Shown here: positions 6,881-17,177 of the stretch, piece by piece
How the letters are laid out: each line of letters begins with the position of its first letter
Numbering within the stretch: position 1 is the first letter of the stretch
Source: Acidobacteriota bacterium
GTDB taxonomy: Bacteria; Acidobacteriota; UBA6911; RPQK01; JACQSY01
Direction: 5' to 3'
DNA length: 64,000 nucleotides
Assembly (NCBI GenBank): GCA_016211085.1
Contig: JACQSY010000020.1
Coordinates: 1 to 64,000 of the forward strand
Translations under genes and position numbers: made by a program
The notes under the pieces: model-generated
Databases searched by the model: none
What the model saw: the letters and a program-made list of their open reading frames with translations, nothing else
Told to the model about the DNA's origin: nothing

Positions 6881-8605
6881 TTAATTCCCCTCCATCATGG
6901 TCTCCCTCAGCACTTCATCAATCGTGGTGAGCCCGGCTCGGATTTTTTCCAATCCGCTCTCGCGAAGCGTGATCATGCCATCTTCTTTGGCCTTTTCACG
7001 AATCTGGCTCGCCGTGGCTCCAGTTAAAATCATATTCTGGATGCTGGGGGTGACTTCCATGACTTCGTAGAGACCAATACGCCCACGGTACCGGCTATCG
7101 TTGCATTTCTTGCATCCTGTCCCTCGGTACGTCACCACGTTTTTAGCCACAGCCGCGGGGAAGCCGATATCGATTAGAGCTTTTACAGGCGTCTCAACAC
7201 GCTCCTTGCAGTCAGTGCAAATCTTTCTCACGAGGCGCTGAGCGCAGATCAGGTGGACCGATGTGGCCACCAGGAACGGCTCAACTCCCATGTTGAGCAA
7301 GCGGCTGATGGTGGAAGGTGCATCGTTGGTGTGGACAGTGCTCAACACCAAATGTCCCGTCAGCGCAGCCTTGACGGCAATCTCGGCCGTTTCCAAATCT
7401 CTAATCTCCCCTACCAGGATGATGTTGGGATCCTGCCTGAGAAAAGAGCGCAGCGCCGCCGCGAAGGTGAGTCCAACCTGCTCCTTGGTTTGTACCTGAT
7501 TGATGCCGGGAAAATTGAACTCAACCGGGTCTTCGGCGGTCATGATATTGACCTCGGGAGTATTCAGTTTGTTTAGGCTGGTGTACAAAGTACTGGTCTT
7601 TCCACTCCCCGTGGGCCCGGTGACCAGGACCATCCCATAGGGACGGTGGATGGCCTTCTCGAACTTCACCAGGGACTCCGGCTCAAAACCGAGTTGCGTC
7701 AGGTCCAGCGGAAGTTTTTCACGGTCCAGAATACGCAAAACAATTTTTTCTCCGAACAGGACAGGTAAAGAGGAAACACGAAAATCGATTTCTTTTCTTC
7801 TTCCGTCGTAATTGATGCGCACCTTGATACGCCCATCCTGTGGCAGCCGCCGTTCACTGATGTCGAGATTGGACATGATTTTAATACGCGAGATCATGGC
7901 ATCTCGAAAACGGGGAGGAGGATTCATGACGTTGTAAAGAACGCCATCAATCCGGTAACGCACACGGTACTCTCGCTCGTATGGTTCCAGATGGATGTCG
8001 CTGGCACCCCGTCGAATGGCTTCCCCCAGAATGATGTTCACCAGTTTGATAATGGGAGCTTCTGAGCTGGTTTTCTGGAGAGCACCCAGGTCCAGATCTT
8101 CTGACTGGGCGGAGATTTCCAGCTCATATTCCCCTGCTGCAGCCAGCTGATCGTAAACCCTTTGGATTTCGAGTGTCTGCTCGGTTCCATAGTAACGCTC
8201 AATGGCATCCCGGATGGCCCCCTCCGGGGCCACCACAGGCTCCACACTGTAGCCGGTGATAAATTTGATTTCATCGAGCACCAGAACGTTGGTGGGGTCG
8301 GTAGTCGCTACCGTCAGAGTCGTGCCCACTTTTCTGACCGGCAGCAGCTGATAACGGATAGCGGTTTCTATGGGAATGAGCCTGACAACTTCAGGGGCGA
8401 TTTGGAGCTTGGCCAGCTTGACCAGCGGAACACCGTACTGCTTGCTCAGAGCGGTTGCAATTATTTCATCGGAAACATATCCCAACTGAATCAGGATCGA
8501 CCCCAGGCGACCGCCCTGTTCGCGCTGGTACCTGAGAGCAGTATCCAGCTGCTCGAACGTCAGGGCGCCTTCTGAAATAAGGATTTCTCCTAGACGAACA
8601 GACAC
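6881..8605 (-). CDS. pilB: Pilus extension ATPase PilB
   Basis: 574 residues. The N-terminal MshEN domain (about 1-150; LGEILISEGALTFEQLD, then LGSILIQLGYVSDE) is the part that in relatives binds cyclic di-GMP. The ATPase core has Walker A GPTGSGKT from residue 330, Asp box, Walker B NIILVGEIRD and His box. Two CxxC pairs near the C-terminus (CTDC and CKKC) form the zinc site of PilB/GspE proteins. It powers pilus assembly. The start overlaps the last 16 bases of the UbiA-family gene upstream, so the two are probably cotranscribed. Confidence 0.95.
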   Translation of the reverse strand: MSVRLGEILISEGALTFEQLDTALRYQREQGGRLGSILIQLGYVSDEIIATALSKQYGVPLVKLAKLQIAPEVVRLIPIETAIRYQLLPVRKVGTTLTVATTDPTNVLVLDEIKFITGYSVEPVVAPEGAIRDAIERYYGTEQTLEIQRVYDQLAAAGEYELEISAQSEDLDLGALQKTSSEAPIIKLVNIILGEAIRRGASDIHLEPYEREYRVRYRIDGVLYNVMNPPPRFRDAMISRIKIMSNLDISERRLPQDGRIKVRINYDGRRKEIDFRVSSLPVLFGEKIVLRILDREKLPLDLTQLGFEPESLVKFEKAIHRPYGMVLVTGPTGSGKTSTLYTSLNKLNTPEVNIMTAEDPVEFNFPGINQVQTKEQVGLTFAAALRSFLRQDPNIILVGEIRDLETAEIAVKAALTGHLVLSTVHTNDAPSTISRLLNMGVEPFLVATSVHLICAQRLVRKICTDCKERVETPVKALIDIGFPAAVAKNVVTYRGTGCKKCNDSRYRGRIGLYEVMEVTPSIQNMILTGATASQIREKAKEDGMITLRESGLEKIRAGLTTIDEVLRETMMEGN

Positions 8606-9444
8606 AAATCCAACCCCACGAAGAGCAATAGCACGATGCTTATGACGCCATTTAGCGTGAAGAAGGCAGCGTTTACTTTGCTCAAGTCATCTGGTTTCAC
8701 CAGGTTGTGTTCGTAGATGAGCGCTGCCGCGACGATCGCCATCCCAATGAAACTGATCAAGCTCAATTTAAACAGATACAAGGCCCATAATAGGGAAGCT
8801 ATCATCAACAGGTGGAAAAATATGGAAATGTACAGGGCATTGCGGATTCCAAATCGGACGGGGAGAGATTTTAGCCCAGTCCGGCGATCAAACTCGAAGT
8901 CCTGACAGGCATAAATAATGTCAAAGCCGCCCACCCAGAACATCACCGCCACGGCGATGACAAAAGGCTGGAGTTCCAGTGTACCCCGTGTGGCAATCCA
9001 CCCTCCCACCGGAGCAATAGCCAGGGAAAGCCCCAGGAAAAGATGAGACCAGGAGGTAAATCTTTTTGTGTAGCTGTAGGCGAAGATGATGAAAAGAGCC
9101 AGCGGCGAGAGCAAAAAAGCCAGTGGGTTCAGCATCCAGGCCGAGATGAAAAAGAGCGCTGAGGAAAGAACGATGAAAAGAATAACAAAAGTGGCACTCA
9201 CCTGCCCTTGTGGCAATGCTCGCAAGCGAGTGCGCGGGTTAAGCGCGTCAAAAGCCTGATCCGCCAGACGATTCATGGCCATAGCTGAACTACGAGCTCC
9301 TATCATTGCCAGGAGGATCCAGAAGCTTACTTCCCATCCAGGAAAACCCCTTGCTGCCAGGAAAGCCCCGAGAAAGGCAAAAGGAAGCGCAAAGACCGTA
9401 TGCTCAAACTTAATCATTTCCAGGACGACTCGCAGCCGGCTCAT
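8590..9444 (-). CDS. UbiA-family prenyltransferase (menaquinone/ubiquinone type, MqnP-like)
   Basis: 284 residues with eight or nine membrane helices. The first Asp-rich prenyl-diphosphate/Mg site is NRLADQAFDALNPRT and the second is the region IIYACQDFEFDRRTG. The family transfers a polyprenyl chain to an aromatic acid in quinone synthesis. Length and motifs fit the UbiA-like group found with the futalosine menaquinone pathway, where the enzyme is called MqnP, but no other quinone gene is here to confirm the substrate. The end overlaps pilB by 16 bases. The gene upstream, starting at 9588, is divergent. Confidence 0.85.
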   Translation of the reverse strand: MSRLRVVLEMIKFEHTVFALPFAFLGAFLAARGFPGWEVSFWILLAMIGARSSAMAMNRLADQAFDALNPRTRLRALPQGQVSATFVILFIVLSSALFFISAWMLNPLAFLLSPLALFIIFAYSYTKRFTSWSHLFLGLSLAIAPVGGWIATRGTLELQPFVIAVAVMFWVGGFDIIYACQDFEFDRRTGLKSLPVRFGIRNALYISIFFHLLMIASLLWALYLFKLSLISFIGMAIVAAALIYEHNLVKPDDLSKVNAAFFTLNGVISIVLLLFVGLDLCLFV

Positions 9445-9587
9445 GTGGATGGGGAACTTACAGGCGAGGGATTATAGCACGCACGCCGGGCATAGGTGCA
9501 GTCACCCGGGGGAAAAGTGGTTTGCTGAGAAAAGGGAAAGCTTTTTTCATTGCTCGCGCACTTTTCCTTTGGGTATCCTGAAAACAC

Positions 9588-11219
9588 ATGGTGGATACTC
9601 TTAATCCGGTGAAATTGGAGATTTTTCGGGGCCTCTTCGTTTCCATCGCTGAAGAGATGGGAACGGTTTTGAAGCGGACGGCTTATTCCCCCAATATCAA
9701 AGAGCGCCGTGACTATTCGTGTGCGGTTTTTGATGGGGAAGGCGAACTGGTTTCGATGGGAGATCATATGCCGGTGCATTTGGGCTCCATGCCTCTCTCC
9801 GTCCGTGCTGCCTTAAAGGAAGAGAGCTTTTCGCCGGGTGACATCGTGATTCTAAACGATCCTTTTTCTGGAGGGACTCATCTTCCCGATCTCACGTTGA
9901 TTGCACCGGTATTTGAAAGAGCATCTCGGGGAAAACCGATTTTTTACGTGGCCTGTCGCGCCCACCATTCGGACGTCGGAGGCATGGCTCCAGGGTCCAT
10001 GCCCGTGAGCGAAGATATTTTTCAGGAAGGTTTGCGAATCCCTCCGTTGAAGTTATACCGGTTGGGAAAGCTCAATCGGGAGCTCCTGGGGCTCTTGCTG
10101 GCAAACGTGCGAACGCCGACGGAACGTCAGGGGGACCTTGCCGGACAGGTGGGAGCTTTAAAGGTGGGCGAAAAGAGCCTTCTGGAAATTGTAGAGCGGA
10201 ATGGCCGAGAAGAGATTTTGCTTTATTTAGACGCTCTCAAGTCGTACGCGGAACGTATGGTTCGATCCTTCCTGGAGTCGATGCCCGAGGGCACCTACGA
10301 GGCTGAAGATTATCTCGATGATGACGGTGTGGGCCAGCAATCCATCAAAATATTCGTCAGCCTTCAGATTCAGGGGGATCATCTGAAGGTCGATTTTACC
10401 GGAAGCGATTCACAGGCCAGGGGGAGTGTCAACGCCGTTTACGCCATAACCTATTCCGCCGTCTATTACGTGCTCCGCTGCCTGGTTGATCCGGACACAC
10501 CGGCCAATGAGGGCTTGATGCGTGCGGTGGAAGTGGTGGCCCCGTTGCGCTCTGTTGTGAACGCAGAATACCCTTCTGCCACGGCGGGGGGTAATGTGGA
10601 AACATCTCAGCGGATCGTTGACGTGCTCTTGAAGGCACTTTCACAGGCTCTTCCCGGCAGGATTGCGGCCGCCAGCAGCGGCACGATGAACAATCTTTGC
10701 ATCGGAGGCCGCCACCCTGTAACCGGACAGGTTTTTTCTTACTACGAGACTATTGGAGGTGGGATGGGAGGCGGCCCGCAAGGCCGGGGCGATAGCGGCA
10801 TCCACACCCACATGACCAATTCACTGAACACGCCTATAGAAGCTCTTGAGCCGTATCTCCCGATTCGAGTTCGTGAATACCGGCTGCGTTCCAACTCTGG
10901 TGGCGGCGGACGTCACCGGGGCGGCAATGGAATTGTACGTTGCCTGGAGGCTTTGTCCGATTGTCGCGTCACCATTCTTTCGGAAAGGCGCAAGCATGCA
11001 CCTTACGGCCTGGAAGGAGGAAGGGCCGGAAGAAAAGGATTGAACTTTCTCGTGATCCGAGGAAAACGGCGCAAGCTGCCCGGCAAGATCTCCCTTTCAA
11101 TTTCCCCAGGAGACTGGATCTACATTGAGACGCCAGGTGGAGGAGGCTGGGGAACTGGGGCCTTTTCCGAATTACCTCCTGCAGCCGAAGAAGGCATTCA
11201 GGAAATTGGGGATGGATAA
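9588..11219 (+). CDS. Hydantoinase B / 5-oxoprolinase family protein (orphan HyuB)
   Basis: 543 residues covering the whole HyuB family domain: early block ERRDYSCAVFDGEGELVSMGDHMPVHLGSM (residues about 40-65; only key parts cited), a central NDPFSGGTHLPDLT, and a late glycine-rich end TPGGGGWG. HyuB subunits work with an ATP-binding HyuA partner in ATP-dependent hydrolysis of N-methylhydantoin or 5-oxoproline, or in acetone/acetophenone carboxylases. No HyuA gene is adjacent; the nearest is at 22643 and has its own HyuB. The next gene, 6 bases on, is an N-acylamino-acid-racemase-like enolase, which suggests amino-acid derivative metabolism. The ribosome site is poor, so the start is only likely. 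Confidence 0.85.
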   Translation: MVDTLNPVKLEIFRGLFVSIAEEMGTVLKRTAYSPNIKERRDYSCAVFDGEGELVSMGDHMPVHLGSMPLSVRAALKEESFSPGDIVILNDPFSGGTHLPDLTLIAPVFERASRGKPIFYVACRAHHSDVGGMAPGSMPVSEDIFQEGLRIPPLKLYRLGKLNRELLGLLLANVRTPTERQGDLAGQVGALKVGEKSLLEIVERNGREEILLYLDALKSYAERMVRSFLESMPEGTYEAEDYLDDDGVGQQSIKIFVSLQIQGDHLKVDFTGSDSQARGSVNAVYAITYSAVYYVLRCLVDPDTPANEGLMRAVEVVAPLRSVVNAEYPSATAGGNVETSQRIVDVLLKALSQALPGRIAAASSGTMNNLCIGGRHPVTGQVFSYYETIGGGMGGGPQGRGDSGIHTHMTNSLNTPIEALEPYLPIRVREYRLRSNSGGGGRHRGGNGIVRCLEALSDCRVTILSERRKHAPYGLEGGRAGRKGLNFLVIRGKRRKLPGKISLSISPGDWIYIETPGGGGWGTGAFSELPPAAEEGIQEIGDG

Positions 11220-11225
11220 GCCGTA

Positions 11226-12332
11226 ATGCGATTGGACCGAATCGTCCTGCGTGAAATTCACCTTCCATTGAAGCATTTTTTTGAGACCAGTTTCGGTCGT
11301 GTCTACGAGAGGCACGTCGTTTTGGTGGAGATCAACAGCGACGGTTTGACCGGATGGGGTGAGTGCGTAGCCGCAGAAGGGCCTTATTACAGTTACGAAA
11401 CGGTCTCTACCGCCTGGTCGATCTTATCGGAACTTATACTGCCTCGTTTGGTCGACCAGTCCATACAGCACCCGGATGAATTCGGGGTAATGTTTCGCGC
11501 TATTCGCGGCCACCACATGGCGCGAGCAGCCGTCGAGTCTTCTCTATGGGATTTGTGGTCGCGCTTTCAGGGTTTGTCCCTTTGGAAGGCTCTCGGTGGT
11601 GAATTGCAGCAAATCGCTTGCGGTGTCTCGATTGGGATCCAGGACCACCCAGATCTCTTGCTGGAGAAGATTGATCAGGAGGTGAAGGCGGGTTACCGGA
11701 AGATAAAAATCAAGATTAAACCCGGCTGGGACCTGGAAATCGTAAAGCTGGTGCGTCGCAATTATCCTGAGATTCCACTGATGGTCGACGCCAACTCTGC
11801 ATATTCGCTGAAAGACCGCGACCTTTTTGCGGCACTGGATGACTTTGGACTTCTCATGATTGAACAGCCGTTGCGTTACGATGACTTGCTGGATCATAGT
11901 AAGCTGCAGGCGCTTATAAAGACCCCTCTTTGCCTCGATGAATCGATCCGCCACCTTGACGACGCCCGCCACGCCATCGAGTTGGGCTCATGTCGCATCA
12001 TCAACATCAAGATGGGCCGTGTGGGAGGCCACAGCGAGGCCCGGCGCATTCATGATCTGTGCCGTTCCCGCAATGTTCCCGTCTGGTGTGGAGGAATGTT
12101 GGAAACCGGGATTGGACGTGCCCACAACATTGCGGTTTCAACCTTACCCGGCTTTGTTATTCCAGGAGATGTATCGGCGAGTCAACGATACTACCACCGG
12201 GACACGATCCACCCGCCTATCGAAGTCTCTCGCGACGGGTTCATTTGCGCACCTTTGCAAAGCGGCCTTGGCTACGATCCCGACAGCGAATGGATTGAGC
12301 AGATCACGTTGCGGCGGCAAGTTTTCTGTTAA
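11226..12332 (+). CDS. Enolase-superfamily enzyme, MenC type 2 (N-acylamino-acid racemase / o-succinylbenzoate synthase)
   Basis: 368 residues. The N-terminal capping domain (about 1-130) precedes the barrel. All residues of the muconate-lactonising subgroup are present at family spacing: K161 and K163 in KIKIKIK, metal ligands D188 (VDAN), E213 (IEQP) and D238 (LDES), and K262 (INIKMGRVGG). These match the positions known for Amycolatopsis N-acylamino-acid racemase almost one for one. This subgroup is promiscuous: it makes o-succinylbenzoate for menaquinone or racemises N-acylamino acids. The neighbour HyuB favours the racemase role; the UbiA-like gene across the divergent spacer keeps the menaquinone role open. 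Confidence 0.85.
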   Translation: MRLDRIVLREIHLPLKHFFETSFGRVYERHVVLVEINSDGLTGWGECVAAEGPYYSYETVSTAWSILSELILPRLVDQSIQHPDEFGVMFRAIRGHHMARAAVESSLWDLWSRFQGLSLWKALGGELQQIACGVSIGIQDHPDLLLEKIDQEVKAGYRKIKIKIKPGWDLEIVKLVRRNYPEIPLMVDANSAYSLKDRDLFAALDDFGLLMIEQPLRYDDLLDHSKLQALIKTPLCLDESIRHLDDARHAIELGSCRIINIKMGRVGGHSEARRIHDLCRSRNVPVWCGGMLETGIGRAHNIAVSTLPGFVIPGDVSASQRYYHRDTIHPPIEVSRDGFICAPLQSGLGYDPDSEWIEQITLRRQVFC

Positions 12333-12403
12333 CTTTTGCGCTTGCCTTTTTTCCTCCAGCAACTGTAAGTTACATTACCAGTGAACTGTTAACTCTGTTA
12401 ACT
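12326..12403. repeat. Three copies of CTGTTAACT before the histidine kinase gene
   Basis: CTGTTAACT occurs at 12326-12334, 12386-12394 and 12395-12403; the last two are exact tandem copies. Each contains the palindrome GTTAAC. The tandem pair ends 20 bases before the kinase start, where it could overlap a promoter. The first copy overlaps the end of the preceding gene. Confidence 0.45.
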
Positions 12404-12423
12404 GCTCTAAGGCAGAGTAGGTC

Positions 12424-14562
12424 ATGCGCAGTCTGAGACGAAAGCTCCTGACTTGGGTACTACCTTTATTTCTCATTCCCCTGGCGGGAATCTCCATCTT
12501 TTCTTATTTTGTTGCAGAGAAACGAATTACCGAGGATCGAACCGTACTGTATCTGGAGCAAATTGCGCGTGACGTCGCCGACAATCTACGTTTGACACTG
12601 CTTGAGAAACAGGAAGAAACTGTTTCCATGAGTCTCCATCGGGAGTTCCGGGAGTATCTCCAGGGAGGCTCGCCATTGGCTTCTCAGATGCTGTTGGACC
12701 AACTCCTGGTGATTCATCAGGTGTACGACCTGTTGGTCCTTTTTAACCGGAACGGAGATATTGTTCTCACCAACAGCATTCATCGTAAGCAAATAGAGCT
12801 GCCGCTGGAGTCCGAAAAGCTCACTGAGCTTCGTGGGAAATCCCTTCTAGAGTTCACTCCCGACCCTCGCTGGTTGCCAGAGGTGCAGGCAGGACGGTTT
12901 GCTTATTTGGCGTGGCACGCCTCCCCTCTGGTGGAGCGGCTGTACGGCTACAGCAATGAAGATATTGCACTTCGCTACCATGTAGGTTTCATCACTCCGA
13001 TATTGGATCGCGAGGGCGCTATGGCAGGCGGCATTTTGGCCTTGATGAGCTGGGAGTTTATACAGGAGATTCTGGACAAGATTGAGCAAGATCTCGAGGA
13101 AAAGTCGTTCAGTTCCGGCTATTCCTTTCTGATTGCCAATGACGGAAACACCATTATTGGACATAAATTCCGCCGGAACCGCCGTTACCATACGGTGGAT
13201 CCGTCGGGTTGGGAGGTGGACAATTACGGCACGCGTCTCGAGCAGGACCACCAGCTTCACGATCTCAAGAAAGCGCTTCAGGAAGGGAAGACCTTCTTTC
13301 GTTATGAATATCCTCCAGGCGTGCGCAAAATCAGCGGACTGGCCGCCGTGGACCATGATGTTTTCAGCTGGACGTGTGGAGTTGGTATCAACGACGAGCA
13401 CATTTTTGCTCCGGTCATCCAGCTGCGAAATTACCTGATGTTGGCCACGATCTTTTCAGCGCTGGCAGTGATCTTGTTGACTTACTGGAGCGCCCACGGC
13501 ATCACCATACCCTTGAACAGGCTGAAAGAGGGAGCTTATGAAATTGCTTCCGGAAATCTCTCGCAAAGGGTGGAGGTCACCACCAATGATGAGATCGGCC
13601 AGCTGGCGCGTACCTTTAATGAAATGGCGCAATCGTTGGAAGAGCGCACGCGCGCCGTTAACGAGCTGAATCGAAGCCTTGAGGAGAAGGTGAAAGAGAG
13701 GACCCAGGAGCTGGAGAAAACCAACCAGGCGATGCAAAGGGCTTATGAGGAGCTGAAGAGCACCCAGGGACAGCTGATTCAAAGTGAAAAAATGGCTTCG
13801 CTGGGGCAACTGGTGGCGGGTATTGCGCACGAGATCAAGAATCCGCTCAATTTCATCTATGGCAATACTGAATTTCTGAAAAACTATGTCAGCAAGCTCG
13901 GGCAGTTAATCAAACTTTATGAGGAACGGGCGATTTTGGATGCAGAGGCGCGCGGAGTCCTGCAGGAGTTCAAGGAAAAAATAAATTATCAGTTTCTTTG
14001 TGAAGACCTGGATGTCCTGGTCCGGAATTTTGAAGAGGGTGCCAAGAGGATCAACGCCATCATTGCGGACCTGCGCAGCTTTTCGCGGACGGAAACAGAT
14101 TCAGAACTGCGCTGGGTGGACATTCACGAGCCGTTGGAACTCGCGCTGAATTTGCTTCAAAACGAGTATCGCGACCGGGTGCAGATTCATCGCGAGTATG
14201 GACAGCTCCCTCCGGTTCCCTGCCAATCCGGCAGAATCAGCCAGGTGTTCTTGAATCTAATCTCGAACTCCTGTCAGGCGATTGCCGGCAGCGGAGACAT
14301 CTGGATACGCACCTACTACCACGACAGCAGTGCGGTTGTGGAACTGGAGGACAATGGGAGCGGCATCGATCCCGAGTACCTGAACAAGGTTTTTGAGCCA
14401 TTTTTTACCACCAAGCCCGTGGGGAAGGGCACAGGGCTGGGCCTCAGCATCAGTTATGGGATCATTCAGCAGCACCGTGGAACGATTGAGTTGCAAAGCC
14501 AAAAGGGAAAAGGAACCATTTTCCGCGTCCAGCTTCCCTTGACTCAGGAAGCGGTAGTTTAG
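12424..14562 (+). CDS. Cache-HAMP sensor histidine kinase
   Basis: 712 residues. A membrane helix at about 8-30 and another at about 340-362 bracket a large extracytoplasmic Cache-type sensor domain. A HAMP domain follows (about 363-415), then a coiled coil (about 415-455), a HisKA domain with phospho-acceptor H469 in GIAHEIKNPLN, and a C-terminal ATPase domain with NLISNSCQAI and GTGLGLSISYGII. It would sense a small periplasmic ligand and phosphorylate the response regulator that starts 6 bases downstream. The HisKA-to-ATPase linker has an insert of about 60 residues (LIKLYEERAILDAEARG onward), seen in other NtrB-like kinases with long hairpins. Ligand unknown. Confidence 0.92.
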   Translation: MRSLRRKLLTWVLPLFLIPLAGISIFSYFVAEKRITEDRTVLYLEQIARDVADNLRLTLLEKQEETVSMSLHREFREYLQGGSPLASQMLLDQLLVIHQVYDLLVLFNRNGDIVLTNSIHRKQIELPLESEKLTELRGKSLLEFTPDPRWLPEVQAGRFAYLAWHASPLVERLYGYSNEDIALRYHVGFITPILDREGAMAGGILALMSWEFIQEILDKIEQDLEEKSFSSGYSFLIANDGNTIIGHKFRRNRRYHTVDPSGWEVDNYGTRLEQDHQLHDLKKALQEGKTFFRYEYPPGVRKISGLAAVDHDVFSWTCGVGINDEHIFAPVIQLRNYLMLATIFSALAVILLTYWSAHGITIPLNRLKEGAYEIASGNLSQRVEVTTNDEIGQLARTFNEMAQSLEERTRAVNELNRSLEEKVKERTQELEKTNQAMQRAYEELKSTQGQLIQSEKMASLGQLVAGIAHEIKNPLNFIYGNTEFLKNYVSKLGQLIKLYEERAILDAEARGVLQEFKEKINYQFLCEDLDVLVRNFEEGAKRINAIIADLRSFSRTETDSELRWVDIHEPLELALNLLQNEYRDRVQIHREYGQLPPVPCQSGRISQVFLNLISNSCQAIAGSGDIWIRTYYHDSSAVVELEDNGSGIDPEYLNKVFEPFFTTKPVGKGTGLGLSISYGIIQQHRGTIELQSQKGKGTIFRVQLPLTQEAVV

Positions 14563-14568
14563 AAATCT

Positions 14569-15984
<1,416 letters not shown>

Positions 15985-16176
15985 CCTGATCAACAGCATA
16001 CGTTAAATTCAACAACACTTCTTTTCATATATCGGCCGGGGGCTTAGGAGAAAAAGCCTCCGGACGGCTGTCCAATGTTTTACCAGTGCCACACGGACCG
16101 CTTTATCGTAAGTGACTGTTATTAAAGACTTCTTGAGTTTGGACGCGCGTTTGCAAAGGTCAAGGCGGAGGTAGTT

Positions 16177-16746
16177 ATGGGAAGTTACATTGCCACGATT
16201 TCGCCAGGTGAAGCAGTGTTGTTGGAAAGAATTCGGACTCAGGAGGAAGGAGCATTCCGGGAGCTTCTCGAACGTTTTGGAGATCGTATCTACCGCACGG
16301 CCCTGCGGATCCTCCGGGAGGAACAGGCGGCTCAAGACGCTCTTCAAGAAACCTTCTTGATTATCCACCGTGCCATTCGCCAGTTTCGCGGAGACTCGCG
16401 GATTGGAACCTGGATCAACCGCATCACGGTAAACGTATGCCTGGGAATTCTGCGTCAGAGAAAAAAAGAGGAATCGTGTGTTGCTGAGGACGTTTCCGAA
16501 CTGGGGATGCTTCCCGCTCAGTCGAAGGATCCGTTGGAGGAATTGTGTTCCTCGGAGCTTCGCGATTCTATTGAACGGTCGCTCCAAAAGATCGGCCACA
16601 AGCAGCGTGAAGTGCTACGCCTGCACGATCTGGAAGAAAAGACCATTGCCGAAATCGCAATCCTGCTGAACCTCTCGGAGGGAACAGTGAAATCTCGTCT
16701 ATTTTATGGACGGCTGGCCCTGAAAAAAGTCCTGGTAGTCGATTGA
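16177..16746 (+). CDS. ECF-type RNA polymerase sigma factor
   Basis: 189 residues. Region 2 (about 25-95) includes the core-binding and -10 recognition helices (QDALQETFLIIHRAIRQFRGDSRIGTW, key parts only), and region 4 (about 130-185) includes the -35 helix-turn-helix (KTIAEIAILLNLSEGTVKSRLFYGR). The start at 16177 has GGAGG 8 bases upstream. ECF sigma factors redirect polymerase to stress or envelope genes and usually sit beside an anti-sigma gene; none is seen here. The gene after it is a spacer of repeats, so control may be by transcription alone or by a distant partner. Confidence 0.9.
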   Translation: MGSYIATISPGEAVLLERIRTQEEGAFRELLERFGDRIYRTALRILREEQAAQDALQETFLIIHRAIRQFRGDSRIGTWINRITVNVCLGILRQRKKEESCVAEDVSELGMLPAQSKDPLEELCSSELRDSIERSLQKIGHKQREVLRLHDLEEKTIAEIAILLNLSEGTVKSRLFYGRLALKKVLVVD

Positions 16747-17177
16747 CCTGTCCCCAAGATACGTTGAATTTGGTTGCGGCGCGACGGCCCTGATTTCGCG
16801 AAGCGAGGACGAACGCGATGCGGAGCCATCGTTGAGAAAGAGCGAAAAAAAGGAGCCGTCTCGGCGTCTCGCCGTTTGCTTCTCCCCGCCGTGGGTTTTG
16901 CCATCGACTGGTCGTCGCTTGAACTCATTTGCTGTCTGAAGGGTACGCTTATTTCTGCCGCAGGCGTCGGGGAGCAACTTTTCGCCCCGACTTGCTTTTG
17001 TGCAGGTGCAATCCGAGTGCGCGCACGGAGCGCCAGCGGAGAGGCTCTCTCAAAACATACGAATTGAGGCAGGCGACATGTCGCCTGCAAAAAAGCGGTG
17101 ACCTGTTGCCGCACTCCAAAGGGCCTCAGCTAAGGGCCCTTGGGGACGGAGTTGGTTATAATGAGAACGGAGCCGCC
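16747..17177. other. Repeat-rich spacer without a convincing gene
   Basis: 431 bases between the sigma factor and the coiled-coil protein. It holds a hairpin GTCGGGG (16966-16972) / CCCCGAC (16985-16991), a 20-base perfect palindrome at 17069-17088, a shorter inverted repeat around 17118-17141, and TATAAT at 17157-17162. Open frames crossing it are arginine/cysteine-rich and show no family character. The make-up looks like a dispersed intergenic repeat. Confidence 0.5.
17069..17088. repeat. 20-base perfect palindrome
   Basis: GCAGGCGACATGTCGCCTGC is its own reverse complement and is followed by six A. The A run is on the wrong side for a plus-strand terminator and a T run would precede it on the minus strand, so a terminator is unlikely. 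It fits a REP-like unit or a dimeric protein site. Confidence 0.6.

Noticed and set aside
17069-17088. Rho-independent terminator at the 20-base palindrome
   Set aside because: The following run is A on the plus strand, and no T run follows on the minus strand.
16929-17177. N-terminal extension of the coiled-coil protein
   Set aside because: It crosses palindromic repeats and is Arg/Cys-rich; the GTG at 17178 with CGGAG is a better start.
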